From SSEF01 sp049290475 (GTDB lineage: Bacteria; Patescibacteriota; Minisyncoccia; Moranbacterales; UBA1568), in NCBI GenBank assembly GCA_049290475.1, contig JBATNS010000014.1:1-12526 (forward strand): a DNA stretch of 12,526 nt, read 5' to 3'. Position numbers and translations under genes: made by a program. The notes under the pieces are model-generated. The model was not told the DNA's origin. It saw only the letters and a list, made by a program, of their open reading frames with translations, and searched no databases. Positions 1 to 7,545 of this stretch are shown one piece after another. Position 1 is the stretch's first letter. Each line of letters starts with the position of its first letter.

Positions 1-1285
1 GTTTCAATCCCCGTTTTCGGAGATACGCAAACGTCTTTTCAATACCCGGCTTTGGCACATCGTCGAATATGAATCGGACGATTGGTGCAATGTCGTCTTT
101 GAGCTCGACCGCCATCCCTAATTCAGAAACACTTTTTTCAATGGCATAGGCTGTGCCGTTCACGTTGCCACGAATACCTTCGCCCAGTTTTTCTTTCACA
201 TCACTCGCATCCAAGTCCGCTCCCTGCCGCTCGCGGTTAGCCAGGACAAAGGCTCGGGCAATCGGGTGGAGCGAGTGTTCCTCGATGGCCGAGGCGAGAG
301 CAAGCGCCTGCGTCTCCGAAAAACGTGTGTCAAACAATTCAATTTTCTGAAGCTTCGGTATCCCCAGTGTCAGTGTCCCGGTCTTGTCGAAAAATATCGC
401 AGTGGCGTTCGCAATCCGCTCGAGTGTCTCCGGTGTCTTGATGATGACCTGCCGCCGGGCGGCCTTGGACAACCCACCAAGAAAGGCGATTGGGGCCGCG
501 ATGAGGAGCGGACATGGAGTCGCCACCACAAGCACGGCGAGGAATCGCTCCGGGTCTCCGGTCACAAAGTATGCGCCGACGGAAAGTGCGAGAGTAATTA
601 CCGTGAAGGGCCAATTGAGTTGGCCAGCAAGCCGAACGAGTGACGACGGCTCACGCTTACCCTCGCTCACGATCGAAAGCATACTCTGATAGGTGGAGTG
701 GCTGAAATCGCCCCTAACCGTAACGCTCACGGCCTCACCCATATTTACAATCCCGCTCCGGAGCCGTTTATCTTTCCGATACTCCACTGATTCCATCTCA
801 CCGGTCAGATTCGCCTCGCTGAAGAGACCGTCTGAGGAAACGAGTATACCATCCAGCGGAACCATTTCGCGGTGCCGGACCGAGATCACTTCTCCGACAC
901 GGATGTCCTGGAGCGGTACCTCGATGAAAACCCCCTCCCGCTCCACAAGAGCGCTCTTGGGGAGAAGACGGAAAAGCTCTTCAAGCGATGCTTCGGCCCG
1001 CCGAGTCCCATAATTCTCAAGCGCCCGGGAAAGCGAAATCATGAGAGCAACAATCGCTCCAGCGAGCCACTCGCTCATGAACAGTGAGGTAGCGAGTGCC
1101 AACAAGGCAATATAGTCGAGATCCCATTTTCGAATCCGAATGCGCTCCCAGGACTGGAACCCGAGGATACCAAGTCCGGAAAGGATAGCAACTGCGTATG
1201 GCCAAGGCTCCTGCCGACTCAGTCCCAACACGAGAAGGGCGAGGAGGGCGATGCTGGCTGGATTCTCTCGGATGAATTGATGCAT
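1..1285 (-). CDS. P1B-type metal-transporting ATPase, C-terminus beyond the left edge
   Basis: An ion-pumping P-type ATPase of the heavy-metal (P1B) class that would couple ATP hydrolysis to metal movement across the cytoplasmic membrane. About 428 residues are visible. In order they show four hydrophobic segments near residues 10-82, the actuator-domain TGE at 161-163, the transmembrane metal-site motif TPCP at 256-259, the phosphorylation motif DKTGTLT beginning at Asp300, and the P1B-specific HP dipeptide at 340-341 (SLHPIA). The rest of the nucleotide-binding domain, the hinge and the last helices lie outside the window. The start is the first ATG after an in-frame TGA, and no N-terminal HMA metal-binding domain is present. 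The transmembrane motif is TPC rather than CPC or SPC. TPC has been linked to P1B-5 (Ni/Fe) pumps, but the substrate remains inference. It is divergent from the adaptor/RND operon. I see no clear promoter or ribosome-binding site for it. Confidence 0.93.
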   Translation of the reverse strand, partial: MHQFIRENPASIALLALLVLGLSRQEPWPYAVAILSGLGILGFQSWERIRIRKWDLDYIALLALATSLFMSEWLAGAIVALMISLSRALENYGTRRAEASLEELFRLLPKSALVEREGVFIEVPLQDIRVGEVISVRHREMVPLDGILVSSDGLFSEANLTGEMESVEYRKDKRLRSGIVNMGEAVSVTVRGDFSHSTYQSMLSIVSEGKREPSSLVRLAGQLNWPFTVITLALSVGAYFVTGDPERFLAVLVVATPCPLLIAAPIAFLGGLSKAARRQVIIKTPETLERIANATAIFFDKTGTLTLGIPKLQKIELFDTRFSETQALALASAIEEHSLHPIARAFVLANRERQGADLDASDVKEKLGEGIRGNVNGTAYAIEKSVSELGMAVELKDDIAPIVRFIFDDVPKPGIEKTFAYLRKRGLK

Positions 1286-1402
1286 AATTTTTATGGTATC
1301 ACAATGCTCTGTGAGAAACAGATGGATGGTTCACCTGAAACCATACTGAGGAACATACTAAAATAAGAAGGAGAATGAGACCGCTTAAAACTCTAATAAG
1401 GC

Positions 1403-1431
1403 TTGACTAAAGGATTTTTTTCTGTTACTAT
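1403..1431 (+). promoter_or_regulatory. Sigma70-type promoter of the adaptor/RND operon
   Basis: TTGACT at 1403-1408 and TACTAT at 1426-1431 are separated by exactly 17 bases, each one or two mismatches from consensus. The spacer contains a run of seven T. The predicted transcription start near 1438 leaves a leader of about 30 bases before the ATG at 1468. That leader contains no Shine-Dalgarno-like purine stretch. Confidence 0.7.
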
Positions 1432-1467
1432 CCGGCGAAACCTTTATCCACTTTTTTCATCCATTCT

Positions 1468-2601
1468 ATGTTCAAAACACTCTTTACTCGACTTGAAAAT
1501 CGACCAATTCTGAGCTTTGTAACCGTTGTCGTCATTCTCTTTGGCACAATTGCCTTCACTCACTGGCTCCAATCACCAAAGCCAGCTACAGCTCTCCCTG
1601 AGAAGGCTGTCAAAACATCTCGGCTCTTTATCGTGGGAAGCGACCAGGGTCGCGTTGTCGTTTCCGCTCAGGTGAAAAAATCCGGTGTTACCGATATCGT
1701 TGCCGTCGCGCCGGGGGTCATAAAAAGTATTGCCGTCCGCCCGGGGCAAGCGATTGCTGCCGGTCAGACGCTCGCCACCCTGACTTCTGACTACAATAGC
1801 GGTGCGACCGCTCTCACGATTGAGAAAGCCCGGCTCCAGACGGATTTTAGCGAACGAACCTTCGCCATCGATAAAGAGATTATCGAGCTCGAGCGCCGAA
1901 TTGCCCGTGCTGACGATACCAAAACTGATCGCGAAGAGAAGGTAAGTACCAAGAATCTGAAAATCGAGCTGGAACGTTTGCGACTCAGTCGCTCCAGCGC
2001 TGCACTTGATTTCGCGCTCGCTGAACGCAGCGATGCCGCACTAAAACCGAAAAGTCTCACCTCCGGTACGGTCGAATACGTCGCCGTACGCCCAGGTGAT
2101 CTCGTCTCACCCGGGACCGTTCTCATGACTGTTCGCAACACAACTCAAGCGACAATGGTTGAGGCAATGATCCCCAAGACAACTGCCGATGCGCTCATCG
2201 ACACAGGTATCGCACTCATGGAAACCATCGATAGTTCCGTTGCCCTTTCCCAAGGCTACGTCAGCCGAGGGGAAAATGGTGATGGTCTCGTCGTCGTCAC
2301 CTATCCACTCCTGGCTTCTGTCGCCAATACCGTGGCTCAAAACAGCTTCGTCACACTAGAGCTCCCGCTCCGTGCTGAAACCGAGCGTGGCTTCCTTATC
2401 CCGATTGATGTGATCCGCTCCGCTTCAAATGGCACCTCAGTCATCACAATGAACACCGACCATCAGACCGGGGAGACAAGCCTTGTAATTGGTGAAACGA
2501 TTGGCGCCTCTGTTCTCGTCAAGAGCGGACTCGAAAAAGGTATGGCTATTGTTCTGGAAACATCGGTACTCCCCGGTGAAACGATTGAACCTATCCGCTA
2601 A
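1468..2601 (+). CDS. RND efflux adaptor (membrane fusion protein, HlyD/AcrA type)
   Basis: The adaptor subunit of an RND-type exporter, anchored in the cytoplasmic membrane with its body outside. It has 377 residues. A short cytoplasmic N-terminus and one membrane anchor (about 14-32) are followed by a first biotinyl-lipoyl half near 77-106 (APGVIKSIAVRPG). A charged, helical coiled-coil hairpin spans about 113-190. The second lipoyl half is near 197-223 (SGTVEYVAVRPGD), followed by the beta-barrel and membrane-proximal domains. The two halves repeat the VRPG pattern, as in the family. It is the first gene of a two-gene operon; the permease begins six bases after its stop. The hairpin is short, about 35 residues per arm, and no TolC-type partner gene is in the window. 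The N-terminal anchor makes a lipoprotein form unlikely. The family call is secure; the substrate is unknown. Confidence 0.92.
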   Translation: MFKTLFTRLENRPILSFVTVVVILFGTIAFTHWLQSPKPATALPEKAVKTSRLFIVGSDQGRVVVSAQVKKSGVTDIVAVAPGVIKSIAVRPGQAIAAGQTLATLTSDYNSGATALTIEKARLQTDFSERTFAIDKEIIELERRIARADDTKTDREEKVSTKNLKIELERLRLSRSSAALDFALAERSDAALKPKSLTSGTVEYVAVRPGDLVSPGTVLMTVRNTTQATMVEAMIPKTTADALIDTGIALMETIDSSVALSQGYVSRGENGDGLVVVTYPLLASVANTVAQNSFVTLELPLRAETERGFLIPIDVIRSASNGTSVITMNTDHQTGETSLVIGETIGASVLVKSGLEKGMAIVLETSVLPGETIEPIR

Positions 2602-2607
2602 CTATCT

Positions 2608-5600
2608 ATGTCTTACTCCAAAGGTTTTTTTGACCGTCTTCACTTCGACGAATCACTCCGGACGAGCTTGATTGGACGTTACTTCTCGAACATTCGGACT
2701 ATCACGCTCATAACCGTGACACTGGTACTCGCGGGTATCGCGACCTATTCCACCCTCAAGAAGGAACTCAATCCGGACATCCAAATTCCGACGGTTATCG
2801 TGGCCACTGCTTTTCCTGGTGCCGGCCCTGAAGATATTGAAGACCTCGTCACCATCCCGATTGAAGATGCGGTCAGTGGACTTTCTGATGTGACTCGCGT
2901 GACTTCAAATTCTCAGGAGAGCTTCTCGACAATCGTGGTCGAGTTTGCTTCATCGATAGATCCCGACCAGGCGAAAACTGATGTTCAGAACGCGATTGAT
3001 AAAGTGAATACGCTCCCCGATGCTGCTCAGGATCCGTCTGTTGAAGTAATTGATTTTACCAATCAGCCAGTGCTTCTTTTTGCTCTGTCAGCCCCCGGCA
3101 ACGAAAGCGCTTTACCAAAAATTGCCGATACCTTGCTTGATGTAATCAAACGACTCCCTGCTGTTGAAAAGGCGAATCTTTCCTATCGCCGCGATCCGGA
3201 AGTCTCTATTCTCCTCTCGCCTGAAGTCTTAAAAGGTTACGGACTCAATATCGCTGGAATCGGGCAGCGGGTTGCGAGCACTTTGAACAGCTTCCCCGGT
3301 GGCACCATCGCTTCAAACGCTACAACACTTTCACTGGATCAAACAAAATCAGCTGAAAATGTTCAGGATTTGCGCGACATCCCCCTTCCTCTGAACGGCA
3401 AGGTTGTTCCGCTCGGAACTGTAGCTGAAATTAAAGAGACTGAAAAACCAGGTAGCCTTGCAGCTTCCATGGCAAGTCAGACCGTGAGCGGTTCGCGAGC
3501 CATTTTCGTTTCTGTCTACCAGACCGAGGGCTCCGATACCCGCGAGACCGTCGACAGCGTCCGAGAGGTAATCGAAAACTATCGCACTACATCCTCGGTT
3601 CCGTTTGAGACAGCCTACTACTTCAACGGAGCGGAGGAAATCGATCGAAGCTTCAGTCAACTGCAGCATGACTTCCTCGTCACCTTCGGCCTGGTCTTCA
3701 TGGTTCTCCTCCTCTTCTTCGGTATTCGTCAATCACTCGTCACCGCTTTTGCTATCCCCTTCACCTTCCTCGTCACCTTCCTCGTGATGGGTGCTACTGG
3801 GATTTCAATTAACTTTATCACCCTCTTCTCCCTCCTCATCGCGCTCGGTATCATTGTCGACAACGCGATCGTGGTCATCTCGGCTTTAGCGAGCTATCAT
3901 CGTTCCGGCAAATTCACTCCAATCGAAACAGCACTCCTCGTTTTCCGTGATTTCAGCGGTGTCATCACAACAACGACCATCACGACCGTCTGGGCTTTCG
4001 TCCCACTCCTCCTCGCAACGGGCATTATCGGCGAATTCATCCGGCCGATTCCGATTGTTGTCTCCTCCGCCCTCGCGCTCTCGGCTGCGACTGCGCTCTT
4101 CCTCGTCATCCCGTACATGGCGGTATTCCTCGAGGGAAAATTCCCCCACCGTGTTGTTCTCCTCCTCCAGACGATTGCTTTCGCTGTCACTGCCGTCGGT
4201 CTGTATTTTCTCATGCCTGATGGTCCACTCAAGTGGGTATTCTATCTTCTCGGAGTCATCATGCTTTTCTTCGTGTTCCGTCTCGCACATTCATTCTTTC
4301 TCTCCGTCACCGCCTGGCACCAGACCCGGGCCGGAAAAGTTTGGGATGGCTTCAAAGATCGCGGCTTTCTCTCTTTCGATCGCCTCAGTATCTGGTACTC
4401 GGCCCTCATTGAACGCATTCTCTCTTCGAAGCGAGCGAGTCGGCTGACGATCATTCTCCTCGTTGTCTTCATGTTCACTTCCTACGCACTCCTTCCCCTC
4501 GGTTTCATCGTCAATGAATTCTTCCCAGAAGATGATATTAATACCGTATACGTCAGCGCTGATCTCCCAATTGGAACCAATCAGGATCACGCCAGGTCGG
4601 TCGTCGACGAGCTTATGCCGCGCTTCCGTTCACTCGCCGAACTTGATTTCGTCTTGGCGGAAATTGGAGCCGGCGCCCCGACTGATAGTAATACCAGTGC
4701 CACCGGCAAAGATTTCAATCATATTCTCTTTACTGTCCACCTTATTAAAGCGAAAGAGCGTACGAAATCATCCGGTGAAATCGTGAAAGAGCTCGACCGC
4801 AAATTTGCCGACTGGAATGGTGGTACCGTAACGGCTTCCCAACTTTCCGGCGGACCCCCGGCCGGTGCTGATTTGCAACTGAAGCTCCTCGGTGAAGACC
4901 TTGATACCCTGCAGGGTCTCGCTGAAAAAACAAAAACCTATCTCCAGAACGTCCCGGGAACGAGCAATGTCTCCATCTCGCTTTCGAGTGCTGGGAAAAA
5001 ACTCTCCTTCACCCCGAACGAAGCGGCTCTCGCTGCCAATGGACTTACCCCTTCCGACACCGCTCTCCTCATTCGTACCATCGGCAGCGGCTATACTGTG
5101 AAGGAAGATGTCCGTTTCAACAGTGAGAAACGTGATATCGTGATTCGTCTCACTAGTAAGGAATTTAGCTCACCCGAAGATCTCGGCCGGCTTTCCGTGA
5201 TGACTCCTATGGGAAAGCAAATCCCCCTGCTTTCACTCGGCACTGTCAGTCTCGAGAAGAATCCGACACTCATCACTCGCGAAGATGAAGAACGGACTAT
5301 CTCTATTTCAGCCACAGTAGCTGAAGGGTATGCAGTCACCGAACTCAACAAAGCGCTCGAAACCTTCGCTGATACCGAACTTGATCTCCCGACCGGTTAC
5401 AGCTGGAAGACGGGTGGCGTGAACGAAGAGAACAACAAATCCGTCCAGTCCATCCTCTACGCAATGGTGCTCTCAGCTGTCCTTATCTTCGCGACGATGG
5501 TGATCCAGTTTAATTCGTTCAGGAAAGCGGCAATCGTGCTCCTCGTGATACCGATTGCCGTCTCCGGCGTCTTCATTATCTTTGCACTCTTCGGTATTCC

Positions 5601-5979
5601 ACTTTCTTTCCCGGCACTCATCGGTGTCCTCGCACTCTTCGGTATCGTGGTGAATAATTCCATCATCATGGTCGACAAGATCAACAAGAACCTGGACCTC
5701 GGCCTGCCCGTCCGTGAAGCCGTGGTGGAGGGCGCGACCAGCCGGCTCGAGCCGATTCTCCTGACCGCCCTCACGACCATCGTCGGTCTCATCCCCATCA
5801 CCCTCGCTGACCCCATCTGGCAAGGCCTGGGCGGAGCAATCATCGCCGGACTCTCGTTCTCTGGCATCGCTAAACTCTTCTTCATCCCCGTCATCTACGA
5901 GATGTGGTTTGACCAAAAGAAACAAGCCGCACCTTCACCACTCACCGATGACTACCGCGCCAGCTTCCACACGCCATAA
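2608..5979 (+). CDS. RND-family efflux permease (AcrB/SwrC-like) with extra membrane hairpin
   Basis: A proton-driven RND permease of 1123 residues, acting with the adaptor encoded six bases upstream. TM1 is near 29-48 and leads into the first porter domain, which carries the family signature PGAGPEDIEDLV. A block of helices (about 350-510) includes TM4 with GIIVDNAIVV, where Asp418 and Asn419 occupy the AcrB Asp407/Asp408 positions. The second porter domain follows a membrane helix at about 612-634. The final helices carry GIVVNNSIIMVD (1012-1023), with Asn at the position of AcrB Lys940. This VDN/VNN combination is, as I recall, typical of the SwrC/YerP-like and many non-proteobacterial RND pumps rather than AcrB. 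Unusually, two further hydrophobic stretches (about 516-536 and 543-560) sit between the normal TM6 and TM7, suggesting 14 rather than 12 helices. Substrates may be drugs, lipids or lipopeptides; the sequence does not decide. Confidence 0.95.
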   Translation: MSYSKGFFDRLHFDESLRTSLIGRYFSNIRTITLITVTLVLAGIATYSTLKKELNPDIQIPTVIVATAFPGAGPEDIEDLVTIPIEDAVSGLSDVTRVTSNSQESFSTIVVEFASSIDPDQAKTDVQNAIDKVNTLPDAAQDPSVEVIDFTNQPVLLFALSAPGNESALPKIADTLLDVIKRLPAVEKANLSYRRDPEVSILLSPEVLKGYGLNIAGIGQRVASTLNSFPGGTIASNATTLSLDQTKSAENVQDLRDIPLPLNGKVVPLGTVAEIKETEKPGSLAASMASQTVSGSRAIFVSVYQTEGSDTRETVDSVREVIENYRTTSSVPFETAYYFNGAEEIDRSFSQLQHDFLVTFGLVFMVLLLFFGIRQSLVTAFAIPFTFLVTFLVMGATGISINFITLFSLLIALGIIVDNAIVVISALASYHRSGKFTPIETALLVFRDFSGVITTTTITTVWAFVPLLLATGIIGEFIRPIPIVVSSALALSAATALFLVIPYMAVFLEGKFPHRVVLLLQTIAFAVTAVGLYFLMPDGPLKWVFYLLGVIMLFFVFRLAHSFFLSVTAWHQTRAGKVWDGFKDRGFLSFDRLSIWYSALIERILSSKRASRLTIILLVVFMFTSYALLPLGFIVNEFFPEDDINTVYVSADLPIGTNQDHARSVVDELMPRFRSLAELDFVLAEIGAGAPTDSNTSATGKDFNHILFTVHLIKAKERTKSSGEIVKELDRKFADWNGGTVTASQLSGGPPAGADLQLKLLGEDLDTLQGLAEKTKTYLQNVPGTSNVSISLSSAGKKLSFTPNEAALAANGLTPSDTALLIRTIGSGYTVKEDVRFNSEKRDIVIRLTSKEFSSPEDLGRLSVMTPMGKQIPLLSLGTVSLEKNPTLITREDEERTISISATVAEGYAVTELNKALETFADTELDLPTGYSWKTGGVNEENNKSVQSILYAMVLSAVLIFATMVIQFNSFRKAAIVLLVIPIAVSGVFIIFALFGIPLSFPALIGVLALFGIVVNNSIIMVDKINKNLDLGLPVREAVVEGATSRLEPILLTALTTIVGLIPITLADPIWQGLGGAIIAGLSFSGIAKLFFIPVIYEMWFDQKKQAAPSPLTDDYRASFHTP

Positions 5980-6013
5980 TTCATCATCCAGTGGCGAAAC
6001 AGAAAATACCACT

Positions 6014-6034
6014 AAAAAAATCCCCACTCTGGGG
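6014..6034 (-). terminator. Rho-independent terminator of the yciB-DUF1295 operon
   Basis: CCCCA (6022-6026) pairs with TGGGG (6030-6034) across a three-base loop. Read on the minus strand, the hairpin is followed by an A and then seven T (complement of 6014-6020), the expected intrinsic-terminator layout. It starts about 22 bases beyond the minus-strand stop. On the plus strand the downstream sequence is only moderately T-rich, so service to the RND operon is less certain. Confidence 0.65.
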
Positions 6035-6056
6035 CTTTGATATTTCTTTATGACTA

Positions 6057-6863
6057 TTATTCCGTCCGCCGTTTTGGCAACCACGGGATGAAAGCGCTTG
6101 TTCTGGCTTTGTAGCTTTCCCAGTCCGGGCGGCCGGCAAAATGCTTTTCCAGCATCGGAATCCCCGAGACCTGGGTGAGAAGGAAAGTGATGAGTACTGG
6201 ACTCAGGAGAGCGAGGTGGGAAAGCGGGAGACCAAGGACGACGAGGAAGAGTCCCCACCACATCGTCACTTCGCCGAAATAATTCGGATGACGAGTGAAA
6301 CGCCACAAGCCCGTGGTCATGATCTTTCCCTTATTTTCTGGGTTCCGGATGAAACGATCTAATTGCCAGTCACCAATAACCTCGAAGAAGAATCCGATGC
6401 ACCAGAGGCTGAGGCCAAGCCAGTTGTACCACGCTACCGACATCCTCGCCTCGTGGGAAGAAAAGGCGATCATCACCGGCAGTGAAACGACGAGAATCAC
6501 CGCGCCCTGAAGGAGATAGATCTGCCCGAAGCTGCGAAAGAAAAAATAGAGCATTCCTTTTTTCTTCCATTCCGTACGCCAAGCCTGGTAGCGAAAGTCC
6601 TCGGGCTTGCCCCAATTCTTTAGGAGAATACGGAATGCGAGTCGGAGGCCCCAAACGGTGACGCAGGCGAGGAGAATCATCTGCCGATCAGTCCACTCCG
6701 GCCACATGACAGCCAGGCACCAGGCGATGAGGACAAAACCAGCGCCATACGCGATATCCATGATGCTATTATTTTCGCGAAAGAATGCCACGACCACCAC
6801 TCCCATCAGGTAGAGCGACAGGACGACCGCGGAAAACCTGGCGATATCGATGAGATCATTCAT
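6057..6863 (-). CDS. DUF1295 / steroid 5-alpha-reductase-like membrane protein
   Basis: A 268-residue polytopic membrane protein of the DUF1295 family, related to the C-terminal domain of steroid 5-alpha reductases and to isoprenylcysteine methyltransferase-like enzymes. About six or seven hydrophobic segments are visible. The diagnostic C-terminal block is intact: GDWQLDRF (164-171), then TTGLWRFTRHPNYFGE (183-198), then GIPMLEKHF with a following RPDWESYK stretch ending in FIPW (about 234-261). A conserved RYQAW segment lies at 91-95. Relatives are thought to act on lipid or isoprenoid substrates, probably with a nicotinamide cofactor, but most bacterial members have no assigned reaction. 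It lies six bases after yciB and so is very likely co-transcribed with it; the 3' end is followed by a hairpin terminator. The family call is firm and the substrate open. Confidence 0.9.
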   Translation of the reverse strand: MNDLIDIARFSAVVLSLYLMGVVVVAFFRENNSIMDIAYGAGFVLIAWCLAVMWPEWTDRQMILLACVTVWGLRLAFRILLKNWGKPEDFRYQAWRTEWKKKGMLYFFFRSFGQIYLLQGAVILVVSLPVMIAFSSHEARMSVAWYNWLGLSLWCIGFFFEVIGDWQLDRFIRNPENKGKIMTTGLWRFTRHPNYFGEVTMWWGLFLVVLGLPLSHLALLSPVLITFLLTQVSGIPMLEKHFAGRPDWESYKARTSAFIPWLPKRRTE

Positions 6864-6869
6864 AAGGTA

Positions 6870-7448
6870 TTATTTCTTGTGACGAGTGAGACGCATACCG
6901 AGACGATTCGCTTCGACATCAATTCGTTCCTGGCCAGTGAGCCGCAACTGATAGAGTCCGAACGCGATGAGCACAATGGTGTTGATGATTTTGTAATGCA
7001 CCCATGTCTCGGGACTTGCTGTCCGACGGACAACTTCGTTCAGCGCCGCCGAAGCGAGGAAAAAAAGCGCCCACCGGACCGCCAGGATATGCCAGCCGCG
7101 ATCGCTGATTGCAAACAACGGACGGAAGAACTTCCGGAAAAGGTTCTTCCGGAATGCCAGGCCAAAGAGGATCGTGATCCCAAACAAACCATCATAGATA
7201 CTATCTTTTACGATGAGCCACTGCGGATCAGTATAGTAGAGGGTCGCGCCGCCAAAGATGAGAACGAAACCGGCGCTCCAGAGAGGAAACCAAGCAACTT
7301 GTTTTGAACGGTACCAGCTGAACGCCGTCGCTACGACCACCGCTGCCATGAGGACCGCCGTCGCGGCGAAGAAATTCTGTCCCGACGCTTCAAAGACAAG
7401 GAAAAACGTGGTAATTGGTCCAAATTGAATGATCCATTCGATGAGCAT
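6870..7448 (-). CDS. yciB: YciB / intracellular septation protein A (IspZ) homologue
   Basis: A 192-residue integral membrane protein of the YciB family, associated in Proteobacteria with cell division, septum and envelope synthesis. Its precise activity is not settled. The N-terminus MLIEWIIQFGPITTFFLVFE matches the family's usual opening, so I chose the ATG at 7446-7448. An in-frame ATG ten codons upstream would add a polar stretch not usual in the family. Further family landmarks are IFGGATLYYTDPQWLIVKDS near 68-87 and WALFFLASAALNEVVRR, followed by TWVHYKI. Five hydrophobic segments are visible. The C-terminus ends in a basic tail (RLTRHKK). It heads a two-gene operon with the DUF1295 gene. 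A possible -10 element lies only six bases before this start, which would make its mRNA nearly leaderless. Confidence 0.9.
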   Translation of the reverse strand: MLIEWIIQFGPITTFFLVFEASGQNFFAATAVLMAAVVVATAFSWYRSKQVAWFPLWSAGFVLIFGGATLYYTDPQWLIVKDSIYDGLFGITILFGLAFRKNLFRKFFRPLFAISDRGWHILAVRWALFFLASAALNEVVRRTASPETWVHYKIINTIVLIAFGLYQLRLTGQERIDVEANRLGMRLTRHKK

Positions 7449-7454
7449 TCTTCC

Positions 7455-7460
7455 ATTGTA
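7455..7460 (-). promoter_or_regulatory. Possible -10 element for yciB
   Basis: On the minus strand this reads TACAAT, one mismatch from consensus. No acceptable -35 hexamer is found 16-18 bases upstream. If real, transcription would begin at or within a base or two of the yciB ATG at 7448, giving a leaderless message. This fits the lack of Shine-Dalgarno sequences elsewhere in the window. Confidence 0.35.
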
Positions 7461-7545
7461 CCTTATCCAAACAGACACCCGGATGCCACTCGCTCGAAAA
7501 CAGATGCTATGCTACATATAGACAGTCATCATCAAATTCCGACTC

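Noticed and set aside
1331..1345. Operator-like inverted repeat (GGTTCA...TGAAACC) upstream of the ATPase
   Set aside because: Arms match over only four bases without a gap, and no regulator gene is present in the window.
1391..1408. A degenerate fifth IS-end copy, CTCTAATAAGGCTTGACT, upstream of the adaptor gene
   Set aside because: It departs from the core at the third and following bases of the G run and lacks the TG tip. The similarity is within chance for an A/T-rich promoter region.
3886..5925. Several antisense open frames (100-150 codons) opposite the RND permease
   Set aside because: Their compositions are extreme (Glu/Asp/Arg-rich) and they mirror the coding strand. They are shadows of the permease codons.
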